Shown here: one piece after another, positions 36,102-46,394 of the stretch
Numbering within the stretch: position 1 is the first letter of the stretch
Layout of the letters: each line of letters starts with the position of its first letter
Origin: Oceanobacillus sojae
GTDB taxonomy: Bacteria > Bacillota > Bacilli > Bacillales > Amphibacillaceae
Assembly: GCF_900162665.1 (NCBI RefSeq)
Contig: NZ_LT727813.1
Coordinates: forward strand, 588,214 to 652,213
Length of the DNA stretch: 64,000 nucleotides
Reading direction: 5' to 3'
Translations under genes and position numbers: made by a program
The notes under the pieces: model-generated
Database searches by the model: none
What the model was told of the DNA's origin: nothing
What the model saw: the letters and a program-made list of their open reading frames with translations, nothing else

Positions 36102-37525
36102 TATGCTTCTCCCCCTTTTTGACGTTTATTCCACCAGCTGCGGAAGGATTGCTTAGCAGGTGCAGGGAAGTCACGGACATCTGTCCATCCTTTTAATGGG
36201 CCTGGTCCGTTTTCAACATACTCATCCTTTGTCCAAGGCTTTAATGCTGTTCTTGCTACTTTGGTGCTTAATTTATACGCAGCCGGGTTCGATGCCCATT
36301 GTGCAAAACCTTTCATCATGATTTTTTCAGAAGCAGGAGATTTTTTCTCTTCTTCCACAATAATTTCACGGTGGCGAATTAACTGTTCATGCAAAGGAAT
36401 TTTTACAGGGCATGCTTCCGTACAGGCTGCACATAAAGAGGATGTATATGGCAATTCTTTATGATCCTCATAGCCGTCCAGAAGTGGAGTTAATACTGCC
36501 CCAATCGGTCCCGGATAGATCGAGTTATACGCATGTCCGCCGACATGGCGATACACCGGACACACATTAATACAAGCTGCACAGCGGATACAATGAAGTG
36601 CAGACTGAAATTCTGTTCCCAGGATTTTAGAACGTCCATTATCCACAATCACCAGATGATAATCATCCGGGCCGTCGATTTCCTCTTCCAAGCGCGTCCC
36701 TGTAATGGTTGTGATATAACTGGTCAGCTTCTGCCCGACAGCAGCTCTTGTTAATAAGCTGACTAATACTTCCATGTCCTCCCAGGTTGGAACGAGTCTC
36801 TCCATCCCCATTACACTGATTTGTGTATCAGGAAGGGAAGTAACCATTTCCGCATTTCCTTCATTGGTTACCAATGTAACAGAACCAGATTCTGCAATCG
36901 CAAAGTTGCAGCCGGTAATCCCGACATCCGCAGTTAAGAAATCCTGCCTCAGCTGTTCTCTGGCAAAGGAAGCCAGTTCCTCCGGTGTATCTGATTTATC
37001 ATAGCCTTTTTTATCTTGAAAGGTATTTTTGATTTGCTGCCTATTTTTATGCAAAGCCGGGGTGACGATATGTGATGGAGGATCTTCATCTAATTGCAGA
37101 ATCCATTCCCCTAAATCCGATTCGACTACCTCTGCTCCGATTTCCTCTAATGTTTTATTTAAACCAATTTCTTCGGTAACCATAGATTTGGTTTTCACAA
37201 CTTTTTTCGCGTTTTTCTTTTTGACGACATTTTCAATATAAGTATTCGCTTCCTCTGCCGTCTCCGCAAAAAAGACATTACCGCCGCGTTTTTCCACTTC
37301 CTCACTGAGCTGATACAAATAATAATCAATGTTTTCTAATGTATGGGACCGTATTTCCTCACCAAGCTGGCGCCAATCCTCCCAATTGCCGAGCTCTTCC
37401 GCCTGCGTCAGGCGGCCATTCCGGAACCTTCCTTGTGCAGAAGAAACAGCCTGCCGCATAAAATCATTGTCAATCCCTTTTCCAATCCGTTCTTTATAAG
37501 GAGCTTCGCTAATTTTTATGCTCAT
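36101..37525 (-). CDS. lutB: Lactate utilization iron-sulfur protein B
   Basis: 474 residues: an N-terminal LUD domain (with [25 protein letters not shown]) and a ferredoxin-like domain holding two [4Fe-4S] clusters, [14 protein letters not shown] (about 310) and [13 protein letters not shown] (about 360). It carries electrons within LutABC. Overlaps lutA by four bases at its start (ATGAG type) and joins lutC at its end. Confidence 0.95.
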   Translation of the reverse strand: MSIKISEAPYKERIGKGIDNDFMRQAVSSAQGRFRNGRLTQAEELGNWEDWRQLGEEIRSHTLENIDYYLYQLSEEVEKRGGNVFFAETAEEANTYIENVVKKKNAKKVVKTKSMVTEEIGLNKTLEEIGAEVVESDLGEWILQLDEDPPSHIVTPALHKNRQQIKNTFQDKKGYDKSDTPEELASFAREQLRQDFLTADVGITGCNFAIAESGSVTLVTNEGNAEMVTSLPDTQISVMGMERLVPTWEDMEVLVSLLTRAAVGQKLTSYITTITGTRLEEEIDGPDDYHLVIVDNGRSKILGTEFQSALHCIRCAACINVCPVYRHVGGHAYNSIYPGPIGAVLTPLLDGYEDHKELPYTSSLCAACTEACPVKIPLHEQLIRHREIIVEEEKKSPASEKIMMKGFAQWASNPAAYKLSTKVARTALKPWTKDEYVENGPGPLKGWTDVRDFPAPAKQSFRSWWNKRQKGGEA

Positions 37526-38265
37526 GCGGTTACGCCTCCTTGCTCTTTGACATGTGTATTTAAAATTTCAGTGATATGCATGACTTTTACATTTTTACCT
37601 TCTCTGCGCATACGTCCGCCGATATTCATCAGACAGCCCATATCTCCGCCGACAAGGTATTCTGCTTCTGTTTCCGATACATGCCGGGATTTTTCTTTTA
37701 CCATTTCACCAGATATATCTGCATTTTTCACAGCAAATGTACCGCCAAACCCGCAGCAGTCCTCTTTTACCGGCAGTTCAACAAAGTCAATTCCTTTGAC
37801 ATTTTTAAGCAGCTTCGTCGGCGCTTCCTTTACTCCTAAAATACGGGTCATATGACAGGATGGATGATAGGTTACCCTTCCCTCAAAGGTAGAACCGACA
37901 TCAGTTATCCCTAATACATCCACGATAAACTGTGTTACCTCATAGGATTTATTAGCCAGGTCAATCGCCGGCTGTTCCCACTCCGGGTCTCCTTTGAATA
38001 CGTTCGGGTATTCTCGCAGCATACCGACACATGAACCAGACGGGCCGACCACATACTCCGAATCTTTAAAGGCCTTTATCATCTGCTTCATTGCTTTTTT
38101 CGCTTCACTCAGATAACCGCTGTTATATGCGGGCTGCCCGCAGCAGGTTTGAGCTGCCGGGAAATCTACTTCACAGCCCAGCCGCTCTAATAATTCCACC
38201 GTATTCTTACCTACATCTGCAAAAACAATATCACTTACACATGTAATGAACAAAGATACTTTCAT
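37522..38265 (-). CDS. lutA: Lactate utilization protein A
   Basis: 247-residue (Fe-S)-binding protein with two CCG domains ([12 protein letters not shown] and DCCGFGGTF), like the C-terminal part of glycolate oxidase GlcF. First enzyme gene of lutABC. ATG 38265 is well spaced from GAGGTGG; the GTG nine bases upstream overlaps that site. It begins about 40 bp after lutR, so it may be read from the lctP promoter or from one within lutR. Confidence 0.94.
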   Translation of the reverse strand: MKVSLFITCVSDIVFADVGKNTVELLERLGCEVDFPAAQTCCGQPAYNSGYLSEAKKAMKQMIKAFKDSEYVVGPSGSCVGMLREYPNVFKGDPEWEQPAIDLANKSYEVTQFIVDVLGITDVGSTFEGRVTYHPSCHMTRILGVKEAPTKLLKNVKGIDFVELPVKEDCCGFGGTFAVKNADISGEMVKEKSRHVSETEAEYLVGGDMGCLMNIGGRMRREGKNVKVMHITEILNTHVKEQGGVTA

Positions 38266-38307
38266 TTTTTCCACCTCTTCTATTGATACCGGACATGAAC
38301 GAGGTAC

Positions 38308-39024
38308 TTAATTTTTATCAAGCTCCTGAAACAGCAACTGCTCTACATTCTCCAAATGCTCATACATTTTTTCTCTTGCCTGGTCCGCCTGCCTGTTTTT
38401 AATTGCTTGATAAATACGTTCATGCTCTTCATATAAAATATGTGACCGGTCTTCTGTATATAATAATATCCGACGTGCTTCCCGAATCGTCTCTGACATT
38501 AATTCGGAAACACTGCCCATTAAATGAATCAATAAATTCATCTGCGTTGCCTGAGCAACAGCCAGATGGAAATCGGTATCTGCCTGCTCAGAAAGCTGAT
38601 CATTCCCTTTTGCATCCGCCATCAGCTGTAACGCCGCTTCCATTTTCTCAAGGTCCTTGTCCGTATAGCTCTCTGCAGCATATGCGGCAGTGCCAACTTC
38701 TAAAATTTTGCGGACCTGATATAATTCTTTGACGTCATTCTGTTTCATTAAAAATGCCGTGCTGACTGGCAGGGTGAAAAGCTCTGCATCAAACGCTTTG
38801 ACATAGGTGCCTTCTCCCTGCCGCATTTCCACCAGCCCCATGGAGCGGAGTCCGCTGAGCGCCTCCCTGATGGCGGAGCGGCCGACTCCGAAGCTTTTTG
38901 CTAATTGTTCTACAGAATCCAGCTTATCACCTGACTTCAGCCTTCCGTCCTTAATCATGCCAATTAAGGAATCTGCTACTTGCTCATATATTTTTTCGGT
39001 TTTTATACGCTTATATTCCATCAT
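38308..39024 (-). CDS. lutR: FadR-type GntR regulator of lactate genes
   Basis: 238 residues: GntR winged helix (YEQVADSLIGMIKDGRLKSGDKLDSVEQLAKSFGVGRSAIREALSGLRSMGLVEMRQGEGTYV) and an all-helical FadR (FCD) domain with the metal/ligand residues Asp, His (DTDFHLAVA) and further His (HERIYQAIKNR). Placed between permease and catabolic genes, it is the expected LutR repressor relieved by L-lactate. The palindrome before lctP is its likely site. Confidence 0.92.
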   Translation of the reverse strand: MMEYKRIKTEKIYEQVADSLIGMIKDGRLKSGDKLDSVEQLAKSFGVGRSAIREALSGLRSMGLVEMRQGEGTYVKAFDAELFTLPVSTAFLMKQNDVKELYQVRKILEVGTAAYAAESYTDKDLEKMEAALQLMADAKGNDQLSEQADTDFHLAVAQATQMNLLIHLMGSVSELMSETIREARRILLYTEDRSHILYEEHERIYQAIKNRQADQAREKMYEHLENVEQLLFQELDKN

Positions 39025-39091
39025 GTCAACTCCTCTAGTACGTGAATCTATTTTAATTCATTCCCAGAGGTTTTTAAAGCCCATCAGCTTA

Positions 39092-40681
39092 TCAGTCGAA
39101 GAATTGAATAGCAATAAACCCAGCCAATCCAATCATCAATCCATAGACAACGGCGGGAATCAGCGTTTTCCGAATAATATCCCCTTCTTTACCGCTCAAG
39201 CCAACGACCGCGCTTGCTGCAACGACATTATGCACACAAATCATATTTCCCGCTCCAGCTCCCATTGTTTGGGCAGCTAAAACCGTATTTATATCTAAAC
39301 CCAATTGATTTGCTACGCTGTATTGAATAGGTGAGAAAGTTAATGTAGAAACCGTCGCACTTCCAGTAATAAACGATCCTAACTCTCCTAAAAAGGGTGC
39401 GACAAACATCCACATAAACCCTAAATGCTCCGCCATGCTTACGGCGATATACTGCGGCATGCTGATTAAATCTTCTGTATTTATTCCCGAATTTGTAAAC
39501 ACATGCACCATCGCTAACGTTGCCACTAAAGCAATCGCGGTTGACCGCATCGTCATCAGAGAATCCTTGGATGCACTAAAAAACGTGCCAATTGATTTTC
39601 GATGAACAAATACAGATAAAACTGCCGCAAATGTTAGAATTGTTCCTGGCGAATATAAAAACTCCCAGGCAGAGTCCACACCTTCTACACCAAAAATAGT
39701 TGTCCAAGAGAAATCAATGGCTGTCTGTGTGAACTCCTGCAGCCAAGGTATAATCCTGGTCATTAACAACAAGGCAACGACAATAACATAAGGTGTCCAA
39801 GCCGCCCCTATGCTCATCTTTGACTTCTCCGTTTTTACTTCAAAACCAGGGCGCAGCGCCTCTTTCCATGTCGTTTTTGGTAACAGCCAGCCTTTTTTAG
39901 CTGTGATTGTTGCTACTACCAATCCAGTTAAAGATGCTAAAATAGAGATAAATTCCTGACCAAATACCGAAGCATAGAATAAAGCAGACAACGTATAAGT
40001 AAACCCTATAAGAATGGTCCACGGAAGCATCGGCAAGACATACTTAAACCCTCTTTTTTTACCAAAAAATAAAGTCATAATAACAATGACAATAAACGGT
40101 ATAAATGATCCGGCGAATATATCTAACGTGGTTATCCGCACTCCAATTGCATTAAAGAACTCCGCATCTGCCCCCGGAATATTACTTAACCCTACTGCCA
40201 AAGGTGTCCCTACAGCTCCAAAAGCCACCTGTGTGCTGTCTGCAATCAACGCCAATGTCGCAGCAACAATCGGACGAAATCCTAAAGCTACCATTAATGG
40301 AGCTGTAACCATTGCCGGAGTTCCGAACCCGGCTGCCCCTTCAATCACTCCGCCAAATAAAAAAGCAACAATGACAACCTGAACACGCATATCTTCAGAA
40401 ATGCTCTGAAAACCTTGATTGATTCTGTCCACTGCTCCTGTTTTGCGAAGTGTATCCAGTAAAACTAATGCCCCAAATAAAATCCATAGAATCGTTAATG
40501 TTTTATGGGCCCCTTGAAAAATCGATGATAGAATAACATTTCCTTCCATCCCCCAAAAAATCATAGCTATTGCAATAACGATTGCTGCGCTTAACGACAT
40601 CCCCTTCATTGCCGGCATACGTAACAGAACTAAAAACACAAACGGCGCAATGATTGCACTTAAAGCTAATAATAAATACAA
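39092..40681 (-). CDS. lctP: L-lactate permease
   Basis: Lactate-proton symporter of the LctP family, 529 residues, about 13 hydrophobic segments. Conserved blocks include [43 protein letters not shown] and the C-terminal [23 protein letters not shown]. The start is TTG 40681 behind a GGGGGG site. First gene of lctP-lutR-lutABC, all on the minus strand. Its promoter is overlapped by a long palindrome. Confidence 0.95.
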   Translation of the reverse strand: MYLLLALSAIIAPFVFLVLLRMPAMKGMSLSAAIVIAIAMIFWGMEGNVILSSIFQGAHKTLTILWILFGALVLLDTLRKTGAVDRINQGFQSISEDMRVQVVIVAFLFGGVIEGAAGFGTPAMVTAPLMVALGFRPIVAATLALIADSTQVAFGAVGTPLAVGLSNIPGADAEFFNAIGVRITTLDIFAGSFIPFIVIVIMTLFFGKKRGFKYVLPMLPWTILIGFTYTLSALFYASVFGQEFISILASLTGLVVATITAKKGWLLPKTTWKEALRPGFEVKTEKSKMSIGAAWTPYVIVVALLLMTRIIPWLQEFTQTAIDFSWTTIFGVEGVDSAWEFLYSPGTILTFAAVLSVFVHRKSIGTFFSASKDSLMTMRSTAIALVATLAMVHVFTNSGINTEDLISMPQYIAVSMAEHLGFMWMFVAPFLGELGSFITGSATVSTLTFSPIQYSVANQLGLDINTVLAAQTMGAGAGNMICVHNVVAASAVVGLSGKEGDIIRKTLIPAVVYGLMIGLAGFIAIQFFD

Positions 40682-40723
40682 ACGAATCCCCCCTTGCCGC
40701 TCTTCTAAAACGCTTTCATTAGA

Positions 40724-40790
40724 TATGTATAAGTAAGGTCATCAGATGACCTTACTTATACATAGTACTTTATAATTCTATTGATGACAA
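40724..40790 (-). promoter_or_regulatory. lctP promoter and long palindromic operator
   Basis: Minus-strand TTGTCA (40790-40785), 17 bp, TACTAT (40767-40762). Overlapping the -10 and start is an inverted repeat with 20-bp perfect arms around A40744 (40724-40743 with 40745-40764), core GGTCATCAGATGACC. Likely LutR site; no T run, so not a terminator. Confidence 0.8.
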
Positions 40791-41281
40791 GATAAAATTA
40801 TAAATTTTTCCCGAAAACATATAAAAGCAACATGTGGTACCAATTCTAGTGCTTATTTTTTAAATAGTTGGGTAAATAATCTATAATTTACAATTTTATT
40901 ATGTTTTTCCAATATTAACTATGATATAATTAACAATTTTATGATTCTTCGAGAAAGATATTGCCATCACATATCTTTTGTTGTAATCTAATTTAATTAT
41001 TCAGAATTTTTATAATTATACATCATTTGCATGTTAGATTCTTAGTGAAATAGTCCAAGAGAATGTTCAACTATTTACTAACAGATTTGCTGAAGCGAGT
41101 AACCACGCCCCCCCAGTATCCAATAATAAACAGCTCAGGAATTTCCGTTTAAAAAACTATTCATGGTGCGGGGCACTAGCCGACTATTTCTTATCTGTCA
41201 ATTTTGCGAATACATCTATTAAATGAAACATAATAAATAAGGGGCAGAAATTTTACGATTTTTCGAGGAAGGATTGTATTA
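40791..41281. other. Long intergenic region before glycan operon
   Basis: About 490 bp, AT-rich up to 41040. From 41040 on it looks structured: AAATAGT/ACTATTT (about 41048-41076), a GCGAGTAACCACG segment before C7, and a GTGC-GGG-GCAC hairpin (about 41165-41176). No match to known c-di-GMP riboswitch sequences was recognised and no gene is supported. It should hold the operon's promoter and leader. Confidence 0.4.
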
Positions 41282-42331
41282 ATGAAAGATGTCGTTATTG
41301 TCATTCCATCTTTAGAACCCAGTGAAAAATTATTAACATTACTATCTTCTATACGAAACTTACAACCTGAATTGCCAATTGTTACTGTTAATGATGGGAG
41401 TCCCTCAATGTATGACAAAGTATTTAAAAAAGTTGAAAACGCGTATAAAAGTAAAGTGTTAGTACATAGATTCAATATGGGAAAAGGCACTGCATTAAAA
41501 ACAGCCTTTCGCTATATATTAAATTATATTCCTGAGGCAAAGTATATCGTAACTATTGATTCTGATGGCCAACATAACTATTCGGATATGATGCATTGTA
41601 TTCAATCAGCAAAACAGCACCCCGGTTCTTTGGTGTTGGGAACTCGAAATTTTGATAATAATGTACCTTTAAGAAGTAAGCTGGGAAACGTATTGACCAG
41701 AAATATCTTTCATCTGACAACAGGTATTAACATTACAGATACACAAACTGGGTTACGCGTTATTCCCAGAAGGTTTATAGACAGCTTATTAAAAGTAAAA
41801 GGGGATCGCTTTGAGTATGAAATGAACATGTTAGTGGAAGCTAAAAAAAGAAATTGGAAAATATACTCTCAGCCGATCAGTACGATTTACATTGAAGATA
41901 ATGCTTCTTCCCATTTTCGTGCAATCAGAGATTCTATAGCAATATACTGGATTTTTATTAAATATCTGCTGTCTTCCGTCACATCATTCTTAGTAGATGT
42001 AGCAGCATACGCTATATTAATTCGTCTGCTTGCTCATATAAGTTTATCTTCCATCATGGCAGCTTCTGTGCTGGCAAGAGCGATATCATCCATTTTTAAT
42101 TATTATGTAAATAGAGAACTGGTTTTTACTCAACGTACAAAACACAGTTTTTTTAAATACTTTGGATTAGTAATCTGTCAAATTACTGCTTCTGCTTTAC
42201 TAGTCTATTTGTTACATTTACTATTGCCTGTTATCAGCACTGTTTTCTTAAAAATAGCAGTGGATAGTCTATTATTCTTTTTAAGCTTTTATATTCAAAA
42301 AAATTATGTCTTCAAAGGGGAAAAGTTATGA
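41282..42331 (+). CDS. GT2 glycosyltransferase fused to GtrA domain
   Basis: 349 residues. Residues 1-215 are a DPM1-like family 2 glycosyltransferase: VVIVIPSLEPSEKL, VTVNDGS, then TIDSDGQHNY with the DxD-type metal site. Residues 225-345 hold four hydrophobic segments of the GtrA type (SFLVDVAAYAILIRLLAH...), which move polyprenyl-linked sugars across the membrane. Likely charges undecaprenyl phosphate with a sugar for the downstream enzymes. First gene of the operon; its TGA overlaps the ATG of the next gene. Confidence 0.88.
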   Translation: MKDVVIVIPSLEPSEKLLTLLSSIRNLQPELPIVTVNDGSPSMYDKVFKKVENAYKSKVLVHRFNMGKGTALKTAFRYILNYIPEAKYIVTIDSDGQHNYSDMMHCIQSAKQHPGSLVLGTRNFDNNVPLRSKLGNVLTRNIFHLTTGINITDTQTGLRVIPRRFIDSLLKVKGDRFEYEMNMLVEAKKRNWKIYSQPISTIYIEDNASSHFRAIRDSIAIYWIFIKYLLSSVTSFLVDVAAYAILIRLLAHISLSSIMAASVLARAISSIFNYYVNRELVFTQRTKHSFFKYFGLVICQITASALLVYLLHLLLPVISTVFLKIAVDSLLFFLSFYIQKNYVFKGEKL

Positions 42332-43323
42332 GGCGGCTGAAAAAATCCAAGAAAATCATTTACTTATTAGCCTTTCTTTTTTCTATTGTTTATCTTATCT
42401 GGCGAGCATTTTTCACCCTTCCATGGAGCGAATCTTTATTTGCGATTATTTTTGGCATTTTACTGCTGTTTAGTGAAGTTATTTCAAATTTTACTGCTGT
42501 TATTTTAATTTGGAGTAAGAATAGAGCTAAACAGGTTTTCAAGCCAAAGGTACCTTTCGAAGCTTATCCCGATGTTGATGTATTGATTGCGACTCATAAC
42601 GAGGATGTTCCGTTACTATTAAAAACAGTTAACGCTGCCTGCAATATGAAGTATCCTGATAAATCAAAAGTTCATATCTATATTTCCGATGACACAAATC
42701 GGAGGGAAGTGAAAGCTTTAGCTGACAAGTTTCATATCGGTTATATTGGCTTGGAAGAAAATGAACATGCCAAATCAGGAAACTTAAATAATGCTTTGGC
42801 TCATACTTCATCACCTCTAGTAGCCACTTTTGATGCAGATATGATACCTTACTCTGATTTTCTATTAGAGACTGTTCCATACTTTGTTGAAAACGAAAGA
42901 GAACGAAAAGAAGTTGAAGACGTTAAACCTTTAGGGTTTGTTCAAACCCCGCAAAGTTTTTATAATGCAGACTTATTTCAATTTAATCTTTTTTCTGAGG
43001 CATCCATCCCTAATGAACAAGATTTCTTTTCAAGAGAAATCAACGTTCTCAATAATGCGCATGATGCTGCCATTTATACGGGGTCAAATACAGTTATTTC
43101 TAGAAAGGCTATCGAGGATGTTGGCGGTTTTCCAACAAATACGATTACAGAAGACTTTCAACTGGGGGCACAAATCAATAGCGCAGGGTATAAGAGTATC
43201 TCAACATTGGAGCCTATGGCAAGCGGTCTCACACCAACAGATATCCCTAGTATTTTAAAGCAGCGCATCCGTTGGGGGCGCGGAGTTGTCCAAAGTACGG
43301 AATTTACGTTTAATCACAAATAA
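42328..43323 (+). CDS. BcsA-like processive glycosyltransferase, N-terminal part (frameshifted gene)
   Basis: Catalytic half of a cellulose-synthase-type GT2 enzyme: two N-terminal membrane segments, VDVLIATHNEDVPLLLKTV, the DxD in TFDADMIP, TEDFQLGAQI and the Q-x-x-R-W motif QRIRWGRG, all intact. The frame stops 13 residues after that motif. The next frame (+1) continues the protein without a gap in the alignable pattern (NLRLITNKNLSFQQKLVFLNGYLYWW), so this is one gene broken by a single extra base at about 43290-43300. It could be a true mutation, a base-calling error or recoding; no slippery site is evident. Confidence 0.88.
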   Translation: MRRLKKSKKIIYLLAFLFSIVYLIWRAFFTLPWSESLFAIIFGILLLFSEVISNFTAVILIWSKNRAKQVFKPKVPFEAYPDVDVLIATHNEDVPLLLKTVNAACNMKYPDKSKVHIYISDDTNRREVKALADKFHIGYIGLEENEHAKSGNLNNALAHTSSPLVATFDADMIPYSDFLLETVPYFVENERERKEVEDVKPLGFVQTPQSFYNADLFQFNLFSEASIPNEQDFFSREINVLNNAHDAAIYTGSNTVISRKAIEDVGGFPTNTITEDFQLGAQINSAGYKSISTLEPMASGLTPTDIPSILKQRIRWGRGVVQSTEFTFNHK

Positions 43324-44581
43324 AAACCTTTCTTTTCAACAAAAGCTGGTTTTCTTAAATGGCTATCTGTATTGGTGGGCGTTTATTCGTCGCTTAATAT
43401 ACATATTGGCGCCAATCCTATTTGCTGTATTTGGAATTATGGTGGTCGATGCAAACTTTTGGGTGCTTTTATTATTTTGGCTGCCCAGCTATTATTTTTT
43501 ACATTTATGTATGCAGGATCTTTCCAGCGATATTCGGACACAACGTTGGGGAGAGGTTCAAGAAACTATTTTTGCGCCTTTTCTCTTCATCCCTGTGCTC
43601 CTTCAATCTATTGGAATCAAAGAGACCAAATTTAAAGTGACTAATAAAGCCGCTTCTCAATCTAAAAAAGATTTATTATATATTATTCCGCATGCTGTAT
43701 TACTAGCATTATCAATTATCGGATTAATACAATTTAACACAGGAAAATATGGTTCGGAGATATTTTATGGCAGTGTTATTACTTTTTGGCTGTTTACAAA
43801 TATATTTAATTTAACATTTTCTGTTCTTTTCTTTTTAGGACGTCCCATTTATAGAAAAACAGAACGCTTTTTAGCCAATAATACGATTAAAATGATATAT
43901 GACAATCAAGAATATAATTTATACACAAAGAATATTTCTGAGAATGGACTATCTTTTGCAGCAAATGAACCGCTCTACTTTCCTGAAAATGCTTTATTAC
44001 AATTTGTAGTAGCTAAAGATGATTGCACAGCTCACCTGGAAGGAAAAATTGTTCGAGTAGACTCATATACAGATGAATGGATTTACGGAATTCAGCTGGA
44101 AGAAATCCCCGAAGAAGAATACTTGCAGTACTTACAAATTATTTATGATGGTTTCAATCGGAGTCTTCCTCAATTCCGCGATCCATGGGAAACACCATTT
44201 GATCGTTTCTTTAATAATATCCAGCGCAGATTAAATAATGTTGGAAAAAAAGCTTATGTAACAGAGAAATTTGCCAAGCTTCGAATGAATGAGTTAATCC
44301 ATTTACACGATTTTGATATATTATTGCAAAGTTTCAGCTTTGAAAAGCTGACTATCGCTTCATCTGAAAATCTGGCTTCTGTAAAGGAAATGACGCTGAA
44401 TTTACATGGAGTTATATTCCATCTAAAGCTTATAAATCAAAAAGATAATGCTTCCTATGAATATAGAGTTGAAAACATAACAGAATTAGTAGAAACTCCT
44501 GAATTAAAACGTTTAGTTAAGAATTGGGTTCAACAGGGAGGTGAAATCGATGACATTGGTTCTAACAGTTATTCGCATTAG
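43286..44581 (+). CDS. BcsA-like synthase, C-terminal membrane and PilZ part
   Basis: 431 codons in the +1 frame relative to the preceding frame. About four membrane segments of the synthase channel are followed by a PilZ domain (about 190-290) with RKTERF (RxxxR) and NISENGLSF (N-x-S-x-x-G), the full c-di-GMP-binding signature, and a C-terminal extension of about 140 residues not seen in typical BcsA. A TTG at 43286 with GGGGGCGCGGAG upstream could allow separate translation, but the whole is best read as the second half of a frameshifted gene. If repaired, the enzyme would have about 750 residues and be c-di-GMP gated. Confidence 0.85.
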   Translation: MSKVRNLRLITNKNLSFQQKLVFLNGYLYWWAFIRRLIYILAPILFAVFGIMVVDANFWVLLLFWLPSYYFLHLCMQDLSSDIRTQRWGEVQETIFAPFLFIPVLLQSIGIKETKFKVTNKAASQSKKDLLYIIPHAVLLALSIIGLIQFNTGKYGSEIFYGSVITFWLFTNIFNLTFSVLFFLGRPIYRKTERFLANNTIKMIYDNQEYNLYTKNISENGLSFAANEPLYFPENALLQFVVAKDDCTAHLEGKIVRVDSYTDEWIYGIQLEEIPEEEYLQYLQIIYDGFNRSLPQFRDPWETPFDRFFNNIQRRLNNVGKKAYVTEKFAKLRMNELIHLHDFDILLQSFSFEKLTIASSENLASVKEMTLNLHGVIFHLKLINQKDNASYEYRVENITELVETPELKRLVKNWVQQGGEIDDIGSNSYSH

Positions 44582-46271
44582 TTTCCTTATCTTCTCATTG
44601 TATGGTTATGCAGTTTTTTTTGAAAAAAAACTGCATTTCCATAATAAAGTCAGTTGGATGGCAGCCTGCACATGGATTATTTTAGTATTATACATAATGG
44701 CCTATTTTGGCTGGCTTTACTACTCTGGAATTGGGCTATTTATCATCGGATGCATATCAGCTATTTACTATCTTTATCAAAAAAGAAGAGAAGGTAATTT
44801 AGGAATTCCTAAATTAAATACATTAACACTCTGGCTGACTTTTTATTTTTTAATGTTCTCATTAACATTGCTACACACTAGCTTAGAACATTATGATAAC
44901 TTTTCTCATTGGGCATTAATAGTAAAATTTCTTTATACAGAAGGCAGTCTGCCAACAGCAAATGATGCTATTATCGGTTTCACCTCTTATCCAATGGGCA
45001 GCTCTCTATTTGTTTATTATGCAACTTTAATCGGCGGATTTGATGACAGTATCATGCTGATTGGACAACTTCTTTTGTTATTCAGCTGTATATATGCACT
45101 ATTTGCTGTCGTACGCGATGAAAGAAGAGTATTAATTATTACAATGATGTTCTGTACTATCGCTATTTTTAATTACTTTAATATTGCCATTCGGATGAAT
45201 AATTTACTAGTAGACTTTATTCTTCCAATGCTTACATTAGCTGGGATAGCAGGCATCTACCGAATGCAGCGAAACTTATCACAAATCTCCACCTTTCTCT
45301 TTTTAATCGCTGCCTCATTGAGCCTTGTCAAAAGCAGTGCTATGTTTTTTGCAGTTATTTTAATTATCTATTACTTGTCTCGGGTTATAATGATGTGGCG
45401 ATTTCGTAAAAGTAAACTTTTATTATTAGGAATAACACTAATTACGATAATTTGCTCCTTATTACCATCAGTTATTTGGAATGCGCATGTTAAAAATACC
45501 TTTCCTGAGTCTAAACACGAGGTTAGTGTACCGGCTTATCAACAAATTTTTGGCAACAAAGATTTTTCTATTATAAAACAAATTACTGATTTATTTATTT
45601 CTACAATCGCTGATATAAGTACGATTTCCACACAAGGCATTCTTTTGGTTAATCTAGTAATGTTTACTATTTTTATTATTATTCGTTTTGGAATGAAGCG
45701 GAAAAATAGTTTATTTCGCTATCTCCTTATTATAAATATTGTTATTATAATTTATTATATTGGGATTTATTTGATGTTTTTATTCTCTATGCCTACAGAA
45801 GAAGCTCTGTATTTAGCTGGATTTGATCGCTACGCCTCTAGTATCATTATTTTAGCTTTAGGAGTTTGCATGATGGTTTTAGCTAGAGAAATTGATTATT
45901 CTTTCTTTGAGCAAACGATTGAAGCACGTTCATTCCGGAGCTTCAAAAGCTTACGTACGAAAAAGTGGTACCAATATACTACATTAATTCTATTATTTTT
46001 CGCAACGTTGCTCCTGCTTTCTGAAAACAACGGGATGAGATACAATAACATTCACTTTTTCAACTCAACACCCTCTGTGTTTTCAAATGTCACGGACAAC
46101 CAAATGACTTTGAATCAAACACATTTTCTAGTTGTTACCCCAGACAAAGAGGCTGTTGACAGTTATTTAGTAAACTTTGTTGGAAGATATTTTTTATATT
46201 CTCCAAATGTGGAGGGTAAAGAAGATTTTATTATGGATGATCAGCCCTTTATCGATTTACTAAATGAGTGA
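44550..46271 (+). CDS. Polytopic GT-C-like membrane protein, truncated by IS
   Basis: 573 codons remain; about 13 hydrophobic segments. The first large outer loop has LEHYDNFSHWALIVKFLYTEG, the acidic-loop arrangement of GT-C glycosyltransferases, which use polyprenyl-linked sugars. A soluble C-terminal domain (from about 500) is cut: the final in-frame codons ...FIDLLNE run into the insertion sequence, and the TGA stop is formed by its first bases. The rest of the domain lies beyond the IS (47585-47733). ATG 44550 has AGGGAGGTG at ideal spacing; a GTG at 44541 lies within that site. Third gene of the glycan operon. Confidence 0.8.
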   Translation: MTLVLTVIRISFLIFSLYGYAVFFEKKLHFHNKVSWMAACTWIILVLYIMAYFGWLYYSGIGLFIIGCISAIYYLYQKRREGNLGIPKLNTLTLWLTFYFLMFSLTLLHTSLEHYDNFSHWALIVKFLYTEGSLPTANDAIIGFTSYPMGSSLFVYYATLIGGFDDSIMLIGQLLLLFSCIYALFAVVRDERRVLIITMMFCTIAIFNYFNIAIRMNNLLVDFILPMLTLAGIAGIYRMQRNLSQISTFLFLIAASLSLVKSSAMFFAVILIIYYLSRVIMMWRFRKSKLLLLGITLITIICSLLPSVIWNAHVKNTFPESKHEVSVPAYQQIFGNKDFSIIKQITDLFISTIADISTISTQGILLVNLVMFTIFIIIRFGMKRKNSLFRYLLIINIVIIIYYIGIYLMFLFSMPTEEALYLAGFDRYASSIIILALGVCMMVLAREIDYSFFEQTIEARSFRSFKSLRTKKWYQYTTLILLFFATLLLLSENNGMRYNNIHFFNSTPSVFSNVTDNQMTLNQTHFLVVTPDKEAVDSYLVNFVGRYFLYSPNVEGKEDFIMDDQPFIDLLNE

Positions 46272-46320
46272 ATTTCATAATTCAAAGCCCTTGTGTCCCA
46301 AGCTTTTTGAAACATAAAAA

Positions 46321-46394
46321 AAGAAGTACCTCCCCAAATCTTGTATAATGGTAGTTACCCAGAAAACCATAAAAAGACTGGAGGAGTACTTCTT
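46321..46394 (+). promoter_or_regulatory. Inverted repeat sequestering the transposase ribosome-binding site
   Basis: AAGAAGTACCTCC (46321-46333) can pair with GGAGGAGTACTTCTT (46380-46394), burying the GGAGG of the transposase. Transcripts entering from outside would fold this way; a TATAAT lies inside the loop (46344-46349), so internal transcripts would escape. Confidence 0.6.

Noticed and set aside
37343-37855. 170-codon plus-strand frame
   Set aside because: Antisense to lutA/lutB; no family resemblance.
40724-40764. Intrinsic terminator
   Set aside because: Stem is perfect but has no T run on either strand and overlaps a good promoter; an operator fits better.
41191-41490. 99-codon minus-strand frame
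   Set aside because: Antisense to the GT2-GtrA gene, whose motifs prove the plus-strand frame; no ribosome-binding site.
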